The position numbers and the translations under genes were made by a program. The notes under the pieces are model-generated. The model was not told where the DNA came from and did no database searches. It was given only the letters and a program-made list of their open reading frames with translations. DNA of 64,000 nucleotides from Sphingobacteriales bacterium. Lineage in GTDB: Bacteria > Bacteroidota > Bacteroidia > Chitinophagales > Chitinophagaceae. Positions 39,454 through 48,738 of this stretch are shown here, in pieces. The first letter of the stretch is position 1. Each line of letters begins with the position of its first letter. The stretch lies in contig JADJGB010000008.1 in NCBI GenBank assembly GCA_016708305.1, forward strand, positions 1,550,001 to 1,614,000. Reading direction: 5' to 3'.

Positions 39454-39697
39454 ACGTGCTTTTGTGATGGTTATATTCAAAGGGTTTTTGTAAAATTTTT
39501 AAGATTGACCGATAAAACTAATCGTTTCCTTTTCTATAATTGAATCGAAGGCGTTGATTTTCAATTGACTGGAATAGTACATTTTAATACATTCGTTTTT
39601 CAAAAAAAACATTTTGCATAAGCAAATAATTCATAAATTTAACAAGTGATTTTATTTAGTATAGCTATTTAAATTAATAAAACAAATATATTAAACA
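39454..39697. other. Intergenic region before the Fnr-type gene
   Basis: 244 bp, AT-rich. I see no exact TTGATnnnnATCAA box here, so autoregulation of the Fnr-type gene is not supported by sequence. Confidence 0.35.
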
Positions 39698-40399
39698 ATG
39701 ACCGTAAACGGAAATTCCTGTCTGACTTGTAAGGTGAAAAATTGTTCACTTCTCAAGCCTTGTACTTCCGATACACTTACGGTTATCAGCAAATTCAAGA
39801 GTGAAATAAAATTTGATAAAGGTGAGTCCGTTTTTGAAGAGGGCGATATGGTCAAAGGTATTTATTTCATAAAAAAGGGGGTGGTGAAAATTGAAAAATG
39901 GATGCCTAAAGGCCGGGCTTTTATTTTAAAAATCTGTGGACCGGGAGGATTGTTTGGTCATCGTGGGCATGATCAAAACTTTGCTCAGTATTATTCTGTT
40001 GTCGCTTTATCTGAGTGTGCATCTTGTTTTATTCCTTTTGATGTTTTTAGTGAAATCCTGATTTATGCACCAGATTTGGAAAAACAAATTATTAACGACA
40101 ACCTTAAAGACCTCGAAAGGATGGAACAACGTTCTTTGAGCCTTGCTTTCAAATCGGTAAAAGAGCGGGTGGCGGAGGGTATTTTGCTTTTGTCCGAAAT
40201 TTATTGTTATGACCCTCAGAAAAAGGGATTTTGTATTGACCTTTCGCGTCAGGACTTTGCAGACCTTACAGGCACTACCAAAGAGCAGGTTTCGGCTGTT
40301 TTTAGAGAATTTTCACGCAATTCTATTATCAGATATTCCGGTAAGAAAATCAGTTTTATTGATTTGGAAGCCTTGAAATCATTCTCTGCTGCCAGTTAA
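39698..40399 (+). CDS. Crp/Fnr-family regulator with a four-cysteine N-terminus (Fnr-like)
   Basis: A protein of 233 aa. N-terminal cysteines C8, C11, C16 and C22 (CLTCKVKNCSLLKPC) are spaced like an Fnr [4Fe-4S] ligand set. The cNMP-type beta roll follows (FDKGESVFEEGDMVKGIYF; GGLFGHRGH), then the dimer helix and a winged HTH (LSRQDFADLTGTTKEQVSAVFREF). The recognition-helix residues KEQVSAVFR resemble the E-x2-S-x2-R of Fnr. It lies directly upstream of the heme-copper operon, whose leader carries a perfect Fnr-type box. It probably senses oxygen or NO. Confidence 0.88.
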   Translation: MTVNGNSCLTCKVKNCSLLKPCTSDTLTVISKFKSEIKFDKGESVFEEGDMVKGIYFIKKGVVKIEKWMPKGRAFILKICGPGGLFGHRGHDQNFAQYYSVVALSECASCFIPFDVFSEILIYAPDLEKQIINDNLKDLERMEQRSLSLAFKSVKERVAEGILLLSEIYCYDPQKKGFCIDLSRQDFADLTGTTKEQVSAVFREFSRNSIIRYSGKKISFIDLEALKSFSAAS

Positions 40400-40439
40400 T
40401 GCGTACTTTCATTATGCTTTATCTTCAACTGTTTAGCAC

Positions 40440-40463
40440 AAAAATTACGAAATCGTAATTTTT
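40440..40463 (+). terminator. Hairpin after the Fnr-type gene
   Basis: A perfect 10-bp stem AAAAATTACG/CGTAATTTTT with loop AAAT lies 40 bp after the stop. The T-rich right arm could support termination; an operator role is also possible. Confidence 0.55.
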
Positions 40464-40508
40464 AAAAATTTTACATTGCGATTACTTTTTTATGCCTTTT
40501 CATAAAGT

Positions 40509-40516
40509 TAGATTTG
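40509..40516 (+). promoter_or_regulatory. -7 promoter element TAGATTTG of the heme-copper operon
   Basis: An exact TAnnTTTG match lies 39 bp before the first start codon. No clear -33 TTTG is seen at the usual distance, which suits a promoter that needs an activator. Confidence 0.45.
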
Positions 40517-40520
40517 TTTA

Positions 40521-40534
40521 TTGATTTAAATCAA
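40521..40534. promoter_or_regulatory. Fnr/Crp-type binding site TTGATTTAAATCAA
   Basis: A perfect match to the Fnr consensus TTGATnnnnATCAA, fully palindromic over 14 bp, 20 bp before the ATG at 40555. With the -7 box at 40509 it would overlap the transcription start, which suggests repression; if the real start is further downstream it could activate. Confidence 0.65.
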
Positions 40535-40554
40535 CAAAACAAAATTCAAATTTT

Positions 40555-40740
40555 ATGGAAACCAAGCAACAACCCGAAGAGGAAAGAGTGCCGTTTTACC
40601 GAATGATTATGGACGATTTTATGCTGCTGTTAGTTTTGGGAGTTACTATTTATGCCGTATTCTACTTAATCTGGGGCATAATGGAACTATCCAATCTGCC
40701 TGCAATTCCTGACGAAATAAAAAAATCATTGCTTAAATAA
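40555..40740 (+). CDS. Small single-helix membrane protein of the heme-copper operon
   Basis: A protein of 61 aa with a charged N-terminus (METKQQPEEERVPFYRM), one membrane helix at about residues 22-44 (MLLLVLGVTIYAVFYLIWG) and a short polar tail. It precedes subunit II by 26 bp. Size and position recall the small accessory subunit (IIa) of B-type oxidases, but there is no sequence proof. The second Met (residue 17) could be the start if transcription begins near 40570. Confidence 0.6.
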   Translation: METKQQPEEERVPFYRMIMDDFMLLLVLGVTIYAVFYLIWGIMELSNLPAIPDEIKKSLLK

Positions 40741-40766
40741 CTTTTTTAAACCTAAAAACTGTAATC

Positions 40767-41690
40767 ATGAGTTTATTAAGTCCGACGCAGGGCTGGTATT
40801 ATAAAAAAGTATCCAAGGATGAAAAAATGTGGATGCTGATAGCCCTTGTGCTTTGTATTATGCTGTTTATCTGGATGGTTATGTGGCACGTTTACGGAAA
40901 GCAAAACCCTTCCAGCATTACCTACAAAACCAGTACAACCGAATTTACACAGTTAGCGGAGGCTTATGTAAAAAAAAATATGATTGGGGTTGATAACGGA
41001 ATCCCTGTAGTGAGGCCGGAGCCAAATTCGGATGTGTTTGTGATGGGAGAAATGTGGCGTTGGAGCCCTGTTTTGGTATTGGAAGTTAATCAATATTATA
41101 AAATGCATATTTCATCCAAGGATGTAATGCATGGGTTCTCTATTCAGCCGGTGAACATGAACTTTCAGGTGTATCCAGCCTATGATTATGTTTTGGAGTT
41201 TAAACCAACAGAAGCGGGAGAGTATAAGGTGATTTGTAATGAATTCTGCGGAATTGGGCATCACGGTATGATTGGGAAGATTGTGGTGATAGAAAAGAAT
41301 GAAGATTTGAAAAAATACGGTTATGAAAATTTTAAAAAGGCAACTGCATCAACTGCTACAAATGGAGAAGCAAAACAAGACGTTTCCGAAGCCGATAAGG
41401 TATTGTTGGGTGAGCAGGTATTTACCCTGAAGGGATGTGGGGCCTGCCATAAAGTGGATGGAACCGTGTTGATTGGGCCATCTTGGAAAGGTTTGTATGG
41501 TAAAGAGGAGAAGGTGAAAGAAAACGGAAAAGTTATTTCTGTAAAAGTGGATGATGATTATATTAAGGAGTCAATTCTAAATCCTTCTAAAAAGATAACC
41601 GTTGGTTTTGAAACAACAGCAATGCCTGCCATGCCTATGACAGATGAAGAAATAGAAAACATTTTTGCTTATATAAAATCTTTAAAGTAA
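40767..41690 (+). CDS. Heme-copper enzyme subunit II with CuA site and fused cytochrome c domain
   Basis: A protein of 307 aa. One membrane anchor lies at about residues 21-41. The cupredoxin domain has the full CuA set: His in DVMHGFSI, then C157, E159, C161, H165 and M168 (CNEFCGIGHHGM). A linker leads to a class I cytochrome c domain with C224-G-A-C227-H228 and a Met-rich segment MPAMPM for the distal ligand. It takes electrons from a periplasmic donor to CuA. The cytochrome c fusion is common in Bacteroidota. Intact. Confidence 0.9.
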   Translation: MSLLSPTQGWYYKKVSKDEKMWMLIALVLCIMLFIWMVMWHVYGKQNPSSITYKTSTTEFTQLAEAYVKKNMIGVDNGIPVVRPEPNSDVFVMGEMWRWSPVLVLEVNQYYKMHISSKDVMHGFSIQPVNMNFQVYPAYDYVLEFKPTEAGEYKVICNEFCGIGHHGMIGKIVVIEKNEDLKKYGYENFKKATASTATNGEAKQDVSEADKVLLGEQVFTLKGCGACHKVDGTVLIGPSWKGLYGKEEKVKENGKVISVKVDDDYIKESILNPSKKITVGFETTAMPAMPMTDEEIENIFAYIKSLK

Positions 41691-41706
41691 CATAAACCCT
41701 GCTTAT

Positions 41707-43436
41707 ATGACTAATTCGATACAAGAAACCGGAGTTCAGCAAGGAAATATCTCAACCGCCAATCCAATTTTCAGGGTTTGCGATATTACCGGATTTAAGG
41801 TAGATATCCGTTCCGAGAGAAATTAATCAGAGTTAATGCCGTAGCGGCAGTTGTATCTCTATTAATGGCAGTGATAGCTGCTCTGTTATTGGTTTTCACC
41901 CGATATCAGCCAGTACATTTATTAAATGCCGAGTGGTATTATCGCTTAGTGACTTTTCACGGACTTAATGCATTGATTTTCTGGATTATATTTTTTGAAA
42001 TTGCCGGACTATATTTTGGCTCAACAGTTGTTTTAAATACCAGAATGTGCTCTCCCCGCTGGGGGTGGATTGCTTTTGCTATGATGGTGGCGGGATTGGT
42101 AATTTCCAATATTATGATTCTGATTGGTAAAGCAGATGTAATGCTTACCTCTTACACACCATTGAAGGCGCATCCACTTTATTATCTGGGAGTCATTCTG
42201 TTTGCTGTAGGCGCTTTGATTGGTGTTATTCTGTTTTTTGGAAATCTGATGATTGCCAGAAGAGAAAGAACTTATGGCGATTCTCTTCCCCTGGTCACTT
42301 ATGGCTTGATGACAGCAGCGATTATTGCTGTTATTACCTTAGCTTCTGGTGCAATCATTTATATACCAACTTTCTTATGGTCGCTTGGATTGATTCAAAA
42401 TGTGGATCCGGCTATGTATAAACTGATTTGGTGGGGGCTGGGGCACTCATCTCAGCAAATAAATGTGGCCGCAATGGTTTCAATATGGTATATGACCTCA
42501 TTTTTAACAGTGGGAGGTACCTCCATCAATGAAAAAATTTCGCGTACTGCATTTGTATTGTATATTTTGTTTATTTGCCTGGCATCGGCTCACCACCTGT
42601 TAACTGACCCCGGCGTGAGCAGCGCGTGGAAAGTGTGGAATACCAGTTATGCAATGTATTTGGCCGTGCTGGCTTCTATGATTCACGCATTTGCAGTTCC
42701 CTCTTCTTTTGAATCGGCACAACGCCGTTGGGGCTATAACAAAGGCCTGTTTGAGTGGCTTACAAAAGCGCCTTGGGGGAACCCTGCATTTACCTCCATT
42801 ATTTTGGCAGTTATTGGATTTGGCTTTATTGGAGGCACTACGGGTGTTATTTTTGGTATGGAACAAACGAACATCATTGTACACAATACGATTGCCATCC
42901 CCGGTCACTTCAAAGGGACAGTGGTGATTGGTACTACCTTAACCTTTATGGGTATTACTTATTACCTCATCCCACTCATTTTCAGAAGAAAAATAGTGGG
43001 AATGGGCTGGGCAAAGTGGCAGCCCTGGCTGTTTTTCATTGGTATTGCCTTGCTTTCAATTTCTATGATTGTGTTGGGCCAGTTGGGTGTGCCACGTCGT
43101 CATTGGGATTCCACTTTCTCAGGAGGCCCATTCACATATAATTTTAATCCTGCGGTTGATTTCTTCTGGACACTGATGATGCTGGGTGGAACAATAGCTT
43201 TCCTCTCTGTGTGCATCTGGATAGCTATAGTAGTTGTATCGGTTTTCTTTGGCCCCAGGTTAAACGGGCCACAGGACATGCAATTAAAGATTTCTCCATT
43301 AGCGCCTGAAGCTAAAACTCATAAAGGATTTGAGGCTCCGGGTACACTTGTATTGACACTTTTATTCCTATTAGTATTTCTGGCCTTATTCTTCCTCAAC
43401 TGGAAGTGGCTGGCAGCTACCTGGAATGTGAGATAA
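41707..43436 (+). CDS. Heme-copper superfamily subunit I, B-type-like, with altered active site (NO reductase candidate; one frameshift)
   Basis: About 576 aa, 12-13 helices. MTNSIQETGVQQGN leads to a frame change in an A-run near 41818, then LIRVNAVAAVVSLLMAV. Numbering from 41865: His32 (TFHGLNAL) is one low-spin heme ligand; CuB ligands are His194 (WWGLGHSSQQIN) and His243-His244 (ASAHHLLTDPG); His348 (IPGHFKGTV) is the active-site heme ligand. The position of the cross-linked Tyr is Gln198, and the second low-spin ligand is Lys350 where ba3-type enzymes have His. Oxygen reductases keep that Tyr, so NO reduction is a serious alternative. Confidence 0.82.
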
Positions 43437-43446
43437 CTCCAATTAG

Positions 43447-43497
43447 CCGGTGGCATTTGCGTTTCGCCATGAACGAAAATAGCTGCCGGTTTTTTTT
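43447..43497 (+). terminator. Terminator/attenuator between subunit I and Sco
   Basis: CCGGTGGC pairs with GCTGCCGG (two G-U pairs as RNA), with an inner TTTCG/CGAAA stem, followed by eight T. It ends 2 bp before the sco ATG, so read-through would be needed for sco and the cytochrome b gene. Confidence 0.65.
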
Positions 43498-43499
43498 AA

Positions 43500-44261
43500 A
43501 TGAAGCATTGGCAAATAATATATTTATTGACGGTAATCTGGATATTTAATTCCGGATTCAGGCTCCCAGAAGAAAAAAAATTCCTGGGCAGAAAAATTCC
43601 TGATGTCAGTCTGATTGATGCACATGGAAATAATGTGAGCCTGTATTCCTTATTACAGGGCAAGCCGTTGATTATTTCACCTATTTACACTAAATGCCCT
43701 TCTATTTGCGGGGTGGTAAGCAATGGTACCAAAGAGACTGTTGTAAAGTTAGGCACGCTGGGTAAAGATTTCAATATGATCAGTTTTTCGTTTGATAGCA
43801 CGGATTTGGCTTCAGATTTGCAGAATTATCAAAGAAGATGGAAAATGGATGGCAATCATTGGAAAACAGTTACTTCCGATGCAAATATCATTCGGAGTGT
43901 AATGGCTTCCATAGGGTTTGAGTATGATGTGGATACCACTTTAAAACAGTTTAACCATGCCGCAATGCTGGTAGTCATCACACCTGAAGGTCGTATTTCC
44001 AGATACATTTATGGTGTAAGCCCGTCTAAGAGAGATATTCGGTTGGCAGTAATGGCAGCCATGGCCGAGAAAACAACACCGGGATTGTTTGCAGGATTAT
44101 ATTTGAGATGTTTTGGTTACGATCCTGTGATGAGGACTTATAAGGTTGACTGGCGTTTTATTATCTCCACCACGGCAGGTCTGATTATGATTATTTTTAT
44201 GTCTTCAATATTTATAAAATCTTTTATTATTTCGAAACAGGAACATGAATCAAACCATTAG
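43500..44261 (+). CDS. SCO1/SenC-family copper chaperone
   Basis: A protein of 253 aa that delivers copper to CuA or CuB. It has a signal or anchor at the N-terminus, a thioredoxin fold with the CxxxC motif C66-PSI-C70 (YTKCPSICGVV), and the conserved distal His in KQFNHAAMLVV. A C-terminal membrane helix lies at about 224-243. The last 17 bp overlap the start of the cytochrome b-FeS gene, showing co-translation. Confidence 0.88.
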   Translation: MKHWQIIYLLTVIWIFNSGFRLPEEKKFLGRKIPDVSLIDAHGNNVSLYSLLQGKPLIISPIYTKCPSICGVVSNGTKETVVKLGTLGKDFNMISFSFDSTDLASDLQNYQRRWKMDGNHWKTVTSDANIIRSVMASIGFEYDVDTTLKQFNHAAMLVVITPEGRISRYIYGVSPSKRDIRLAVMAAMAEKTTPGLFAGLYLRCFGYDPVMRTYKVDWRFIISTTAGLIMIIFMSSIFIKSFIISKQEHESNH

Positions 44262-46187
44262 TGCAGATACCATCAGAAAGGAAAGGAATAAAGGACATCA
44301 GATTTTTCAAAAGATTGCTGCCTGGCCGGGCAGAATATTTTCTACCGAACTAAATCCATTGTACCATTTGGGCGGTATTACAATTTTAATGCTTGTAATC
44401 GCCTGCATTTCGGGTATTTATATTTTCATCTTCTATAACATCAACCCCCGTCATGCCTGGGATTCGGTGGAAGCCATCAGCAATAATTTTTTAACGGCTG
44501 GATACGGTCCATCCATAGATATTCATCTGACCTTTTGGTCGTATTTATTCTGCTTCATCTGGTACATACATTATTTACTTCCAAATTCAAAAGGCTGATA
44601 TCGTGGATCAGCGGTGTAATTTCGTTTTTGGTGGTAGTTACAATCGGCGTAACGGGCTATATTTTGGTTTGGGATCAGAAGGCAAAACTAACCGGATATC
44701 TTACTGCGAAATTATTTTCCGGACTTCGTATTTTTGACCCTGCCATAATGGGCGCTTTTTTGCTGAATGACCTTACGGTTGTAGGTGGATTTTTTAAAGT
44801 GGCCTTGTTTGGACATATTGCCCTCTCTCTCATTACTGTAATTATCATTTGGATTCACGTGATGAGGATTTCCAAACCAAAAATTTTTCCTCCCAAAAAA
44901 CTGATTCTTTATGTTTCTATTGCGGTGGGTATTATTTCAATAGCTTTCCCTGTAAAAAGTGATCCTGCTGCCCAACTGACTAACTTACCTGCTCAAACAA
45001 CATTCGACTGGTTCTATTATTTTGGCTATTACCTGATGAAAATATTCAGCGTGTGGCAAAACTGGGCTATTATGATTGGTTCTGGCCTTATATTGAGTAT
45101 TCTTCCTTTTTTTATGAGAAGAAATGACAGATATCCGGTTCATATTGACCTGGATATATGCGATGGTTGCAATCTTTGTTCCTACGATTGCCCTTATGAT
45201 GCTATAGACATGCTTATTCATGAGGGAGAGAGAAAAGCAATTTTGTCGCCTGAAAAATGTGTGGGTTGTACCATCTGCATCGGCTCCTGTAAAGAACATG
45301 CCATTACTCATTCCGATTTTCCCGGTTATGAAATGCAACCGGCAACAAGGCATCATGTTACGGTTTTTACTTGTAGTTTTTTCCCTGAGACTTCGTTTCC
45401 TAATGATGTAAATATAAAAGAATACAAAGTGCCTTGTCTGGGTAGTGTGATGATTAAAGATGTGCAACAAATTCTTGATAATAACAGTGAAAAAGTAGCT
45501 TTTCTGGGTTGCGAAGATTGTTATTACCGGTATGGTAAAAACTGGGCTGTGGACAGAATGTTGCAAAAACGCCCACCTGCATTGTCGAAAAGATATGACT
45601 GTTCAAGGCTTCGTCTGTTTACATTAAATCAGCACAAGCTCGAGTTGTTGTCTGAGTTTTCAAAAGAAACCAACGGCAAAACTGGTAAGGAAGCTCAAGT
45701 GAAAGACTTTTACAAAGTAAAACCTGTTTTTGCCGTACTTATGCTTACAGCTTTTTTTGCTTTGTTTGTTCCTTTCACCAGTACTACAGTACGATTTTTC
45801 AATCCAAAGGATAAAACCCTGATTGTCAATTTTAAATATATATCCAGCCCGACTGCTTTTGAGAAAAGTACTTCTACCATGAAACACATGCAATCGGCTG
45901 CTCCGGTGGTTAAAAGCAGGAGCTCGGTAGAATTAAAAATTTACGCCTCGGGTAGCCGAAAATTACTGTATGAAAAACAATATACTCCACGTGGAATGCG
46001 GCATGACATTGCCATGTTTATTTTCACTCAGATGAATATAACTGAAGACAAAGTGGATGTGGAACTCAAAGAAACCGAAGGCGAAAAGAGAGAACTTATT
46101 CTGAATGAGGTGCAGGTAAAACCCGGCGATGGCACTTTTTTAATTTTGCATGACGGCAAGTTGGTAGTTGCCAAAGAAGGAACATAG
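44245..46187 (+). CDS. Fusion: cytochrome b N-terminal domain, two [4Fe-4S] clusters and FlpD/MvhD-like domain (one frameshift)
   Basis: About 647 aa. A four-helix bc1-type cytochrome b carries two His-x13-His pairs: the first (IHLTFLVVFILLHLVHTL after repair of a missing T near 44535) and the second in FGHIALSLITVIIIWIHVM. Helices follow to about residue 290. A ferredoxin domain has CDGCNLCSYDCPYD and CVGCTICIGSCKEH. A FlpD/MvhD-like domain has VFTCSFFPE, PCLGSVMI and GCEDCYYRYGKNWAVDRM. One more helix (about 492-515) and a C-terminal domain of about 130 aa end it. It probably links quinol or an FeS donor to the heme-copper enzyme. Confidence 0.82.
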
Positions 46188-46456
46188 GGGTGGAGTATAA
46201 CTTGGGTTTACTATCTGGTTTGGACACGACTGATGAATAAAGTGGTGGCTATTTATGCTGCTTTTCGGTCACAAGTGGAGAATCTGTTTCTAATTCTCTG
46301 CTAGCTTGAATGTTATTGCTAACCATCCTCCTCCTCCTCTAATTATTCATTGGTGTTAATTTAGGAGATACAATTTTGTAATGATAATATTTGCAGCCTA
46401 ATAAAAAAAGTATCTTAGTGCAATAAAATCGGACTTCTGAATTAATGACAACACAA
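46188..46456. other. Intergenic region between the heme-copper operon and IS66
   Basis: About 270 bp. I see no gene, tRNA or clear terminator. The right side of the IS66 element (48798-48880) is equally AT-rich, and no target duplication joins them. Confidence 0.35.
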
Positions 46457-46478
46457 CGTATCCCTTCGTCCAACCCCG

Positions 46479-48045
46479 TCATTGTTGTTTAAAGTTGGCA
46501 ACATAGTTTTGTGGCAGCAGTAGGTGTAGGTTTTCCTTTTTTGTGCTGTTGATTTTTTCGAGCAGGTAGGTGAGCCAGTGTTCGGGATTGATGTTGTGCA
46601 GGCGGCATGTGGCGAACAGGCTATAAAGCATTGCTGCATCCTGTGCCCGCTCGTGGCTTCCGGCAAACAGATAATTTTTGCGCCCCAGCGCCACAGGGCG
46701 AATAGCGTTCTCAATAAGGTTATTATCGATTTGCAAAATGCCGTCTGTGGTGTACACGCACAATTTCTGCCATCGTGTTAATGTATAAGCAATGGCCTTG
46801 CCAAAAGGACTTTTGGGTAATACCTTTTTGGTGAGCAACATTTCGGTTAATGTGCTTTGCAAATTGTTTAATACGGGTAGGGCATGTTCATGCCGATGGT
46901 TTTTATTTGCTCCGGCGTAAAGTTTTCATCGCGGCAATAGGATTCTATTTTATATAAATCCTGTATCAGGCTCAAAACCGCATCCGCATTGGCTTTGTCG
47001 TAATCTTTGGCTTCGTAAAATTTTCTGCGCGCATCGCCCAGCAGCAAAAGGGGTAACGCCTTCTACTTTATCGAAAGTTTCGTAAGCATCGTAGCCATCT
47101 GTTTGCAAATAGCCTTTAAACTTGTGCAACATAGCTTTGGGATACAAAGCGCCACGCCCGGGCTGATAATCGAACAACGCTAATTTTCGTTGCGTATCGT
47201 AATACACCCAATAGTATCCTGTATGTGTGGTTTGTTTTTTGTCCTTATCCAAAACCTTTATCGTGGTTTCATCCACATTCAAATAGTTTGTATTCAAAAC
47301 CTGCCAGCAATGCAGGTCGTAAACCGGTTCAATCAACCGCATCGCATCTTTTATCCAGCCGCTTACCGTGCTGTGATTGATGTTTACATTTTGACGTTTG
47401 AAGATGGCTAACTGGCGATACACAGGCAGATGGTCCACAAACTTGCTTACCAGCAAATGCGTAAGCAATGATGCGCCTGCAACAGATTTCTCAAGCGGCA
47501 TGGCCGGCAATGAAGCAATGATGCGGCTTGCGTTTAATCCATCATTTGAAGGTTTGATATACTCGGGACGTACATATTGTTTCACAAACAACTCGCCGGG
47601 CCGGTACTCCAGCTTTTCGGTAATTTCTTTACCAACGGGATGCAAACCTTTACATCCTCTTTGGGCATCAGCTCTATTACTTCGCGGCGAAGGCTTTCCG
47701 GCAAGGGTTACGTCCGGGATGCTTTACGGTAAGTTTGGTTTGTTGCTTTTGATATTCTTTTACCAGTGTGGTTTTTACCACGTCTATCTGCCCCAGTTTA
47801 TCATCAGGGAATAATTCAGGCTGTGAAACGGCGGTTGCATTTGCTGTTACAAACTTCTCTGCCCTGCCGCCAAAGAGCATTTTCTTTAATTCGGCTAATT
47901 GCAACTGTAGCGATTGTATCTGTAATCGCAATTCAATATTGTGACTCCTTTCCTGTTCAAAGAGGATTTTGTAGTCTATAAAACTATTGCCGGAAGCGAT
48001 ATGTGAAACTGTTTGCAAGATGTTTACAGGTAGTACAAATATCAT
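46479..48045 (-). pseudogene. IS66 transposase TnpC, split by about three frame changes
   Basis: The N-terminal leucine-zipper region (LRLQIQSLQLQLAELKKMLF) is followed by the zinc-finger-like and catalytic regions. Examples are LEYRPGELFVKQYVRPEY, MPLEKSVAGASLLTHLLVSK, LNVDETTIKVLDK (DDE Asp), YLQTDGYDAYETF, and at the end LPKSPFGKAIAYTLTRW and NNLIENAIRPVALGRKNYLF (DDE Glu region). Frame changes lie near 47690, 47045 and 46870. Parts are colinear, so sequence error is possible. The stop touches the terminal repeat. Confidence 0.88.
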
Positions 48046-48106
48046 GCTAATAATTGCCTGAAATGCAGTATTGACAGGTATTTCAGACAGTATGGCAATA
48101 GTGGAA

Positions 48107-48454
48107 TTATTGGCAGGTAAACCTGATTTTTTGTCGCACCGTTTTTAAAATTACACCCTGCAAAATAAATTGTAATTGCTGTGAGGTGATGCAAAAATGA
48201 TCGTTATGGCTGGCGGGAGGTCTTTCAAAAGTGCCCTGCTCCAATCCTTTTTCATAGAGCGCAAAGCCATCGCTATCCCATTGTAGTAATTTTATTTTGT
48301 TACCACGCCGGCCAATAAAAATGAATACGTCGCCACTCAGCACATCCTGTTGCATCTCGTTGCGCACCAGGCCGCTCAACCCGTAGGCTCCCTTGCGAAA
48401 ATCAGCAGTGCCGTTGTAATAAAAGTAGCGACAAGCGGAGTTTAGATGCAACAT
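48107..48454 (-). CDS. IS66 accessory protein TnpB
   Basis: A protein of 115 aa of the IS66 Orf2 family: YYNGTADFRKGAYGLSGLV, GDVFIFIGRRGNKIKLLQWD and the C-terminal ITSQQLQFILQGV. It is needed together with TnpA and TnpC for transposition. It overlaps tnpA by 13 bp. Intact. Confidence 0.92.
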   Translation of the reverse strand: MLHLNSACRYFYYNGTADFRKGAYGLSGLVRNEMQQDVLSGDVFIFIGRRGNKIKLLQWDSDGFALYEKGLEQGTFERPPASHNDHFCITSQQLQFILQGVILKTVRQKIRFTCQ

Positions 48455-48738
48455 AGCAGCTCTTTTAAAACGGCTATATTAATACTGCCCAACTCAAGCC
48501 GCACACCATTAGGGTAGCAGATAGTTGCGGCACTGCCGCGGGTGGCTATCGGTGTCACCTGCGTGAAAGTGGGTGTGGTCGCTGCGTTAATAGGCAACCG
48601 TTTTTGCCAGTAATAATATTTGGATGCCGCAAGCCGGTGTTCTTTGCAATAAGATACAACCGTTTGGCCGCTTGTGCGGCAGGCTTCAATGTGGGCGTGC
48701 ATTATACCGGCACGGTCGGAGGTATTGTTAGTTTCCAT
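48442..48738 (-). CDS. IS66 accessory protein TnpA
   Basis: A protein of 98 aa with a helix-turn-helix typical of IS66 Orf1: HIEACRTSGQTVVSYCKEH and LAASKYYYWQKRL. It is the first gene of the element and overlaps tnpB by 13 bp. Intact. Confidence 0.88.
   Translation of the reverse strand: METNNTSDRAGIMHAHIEACRTSGQTVVSYCKEHRLAASKYYYWQKRLPINAATTPTFTQVTPIATRGSAATICYPNGVRLELGSINIAVLKELLCCI

Noticed and set aside
44985..45566. Minus-strand open frame of 193 codons
   Set aside because: Antisense to the well-supported cytochrome b-FeS gene, no motif.
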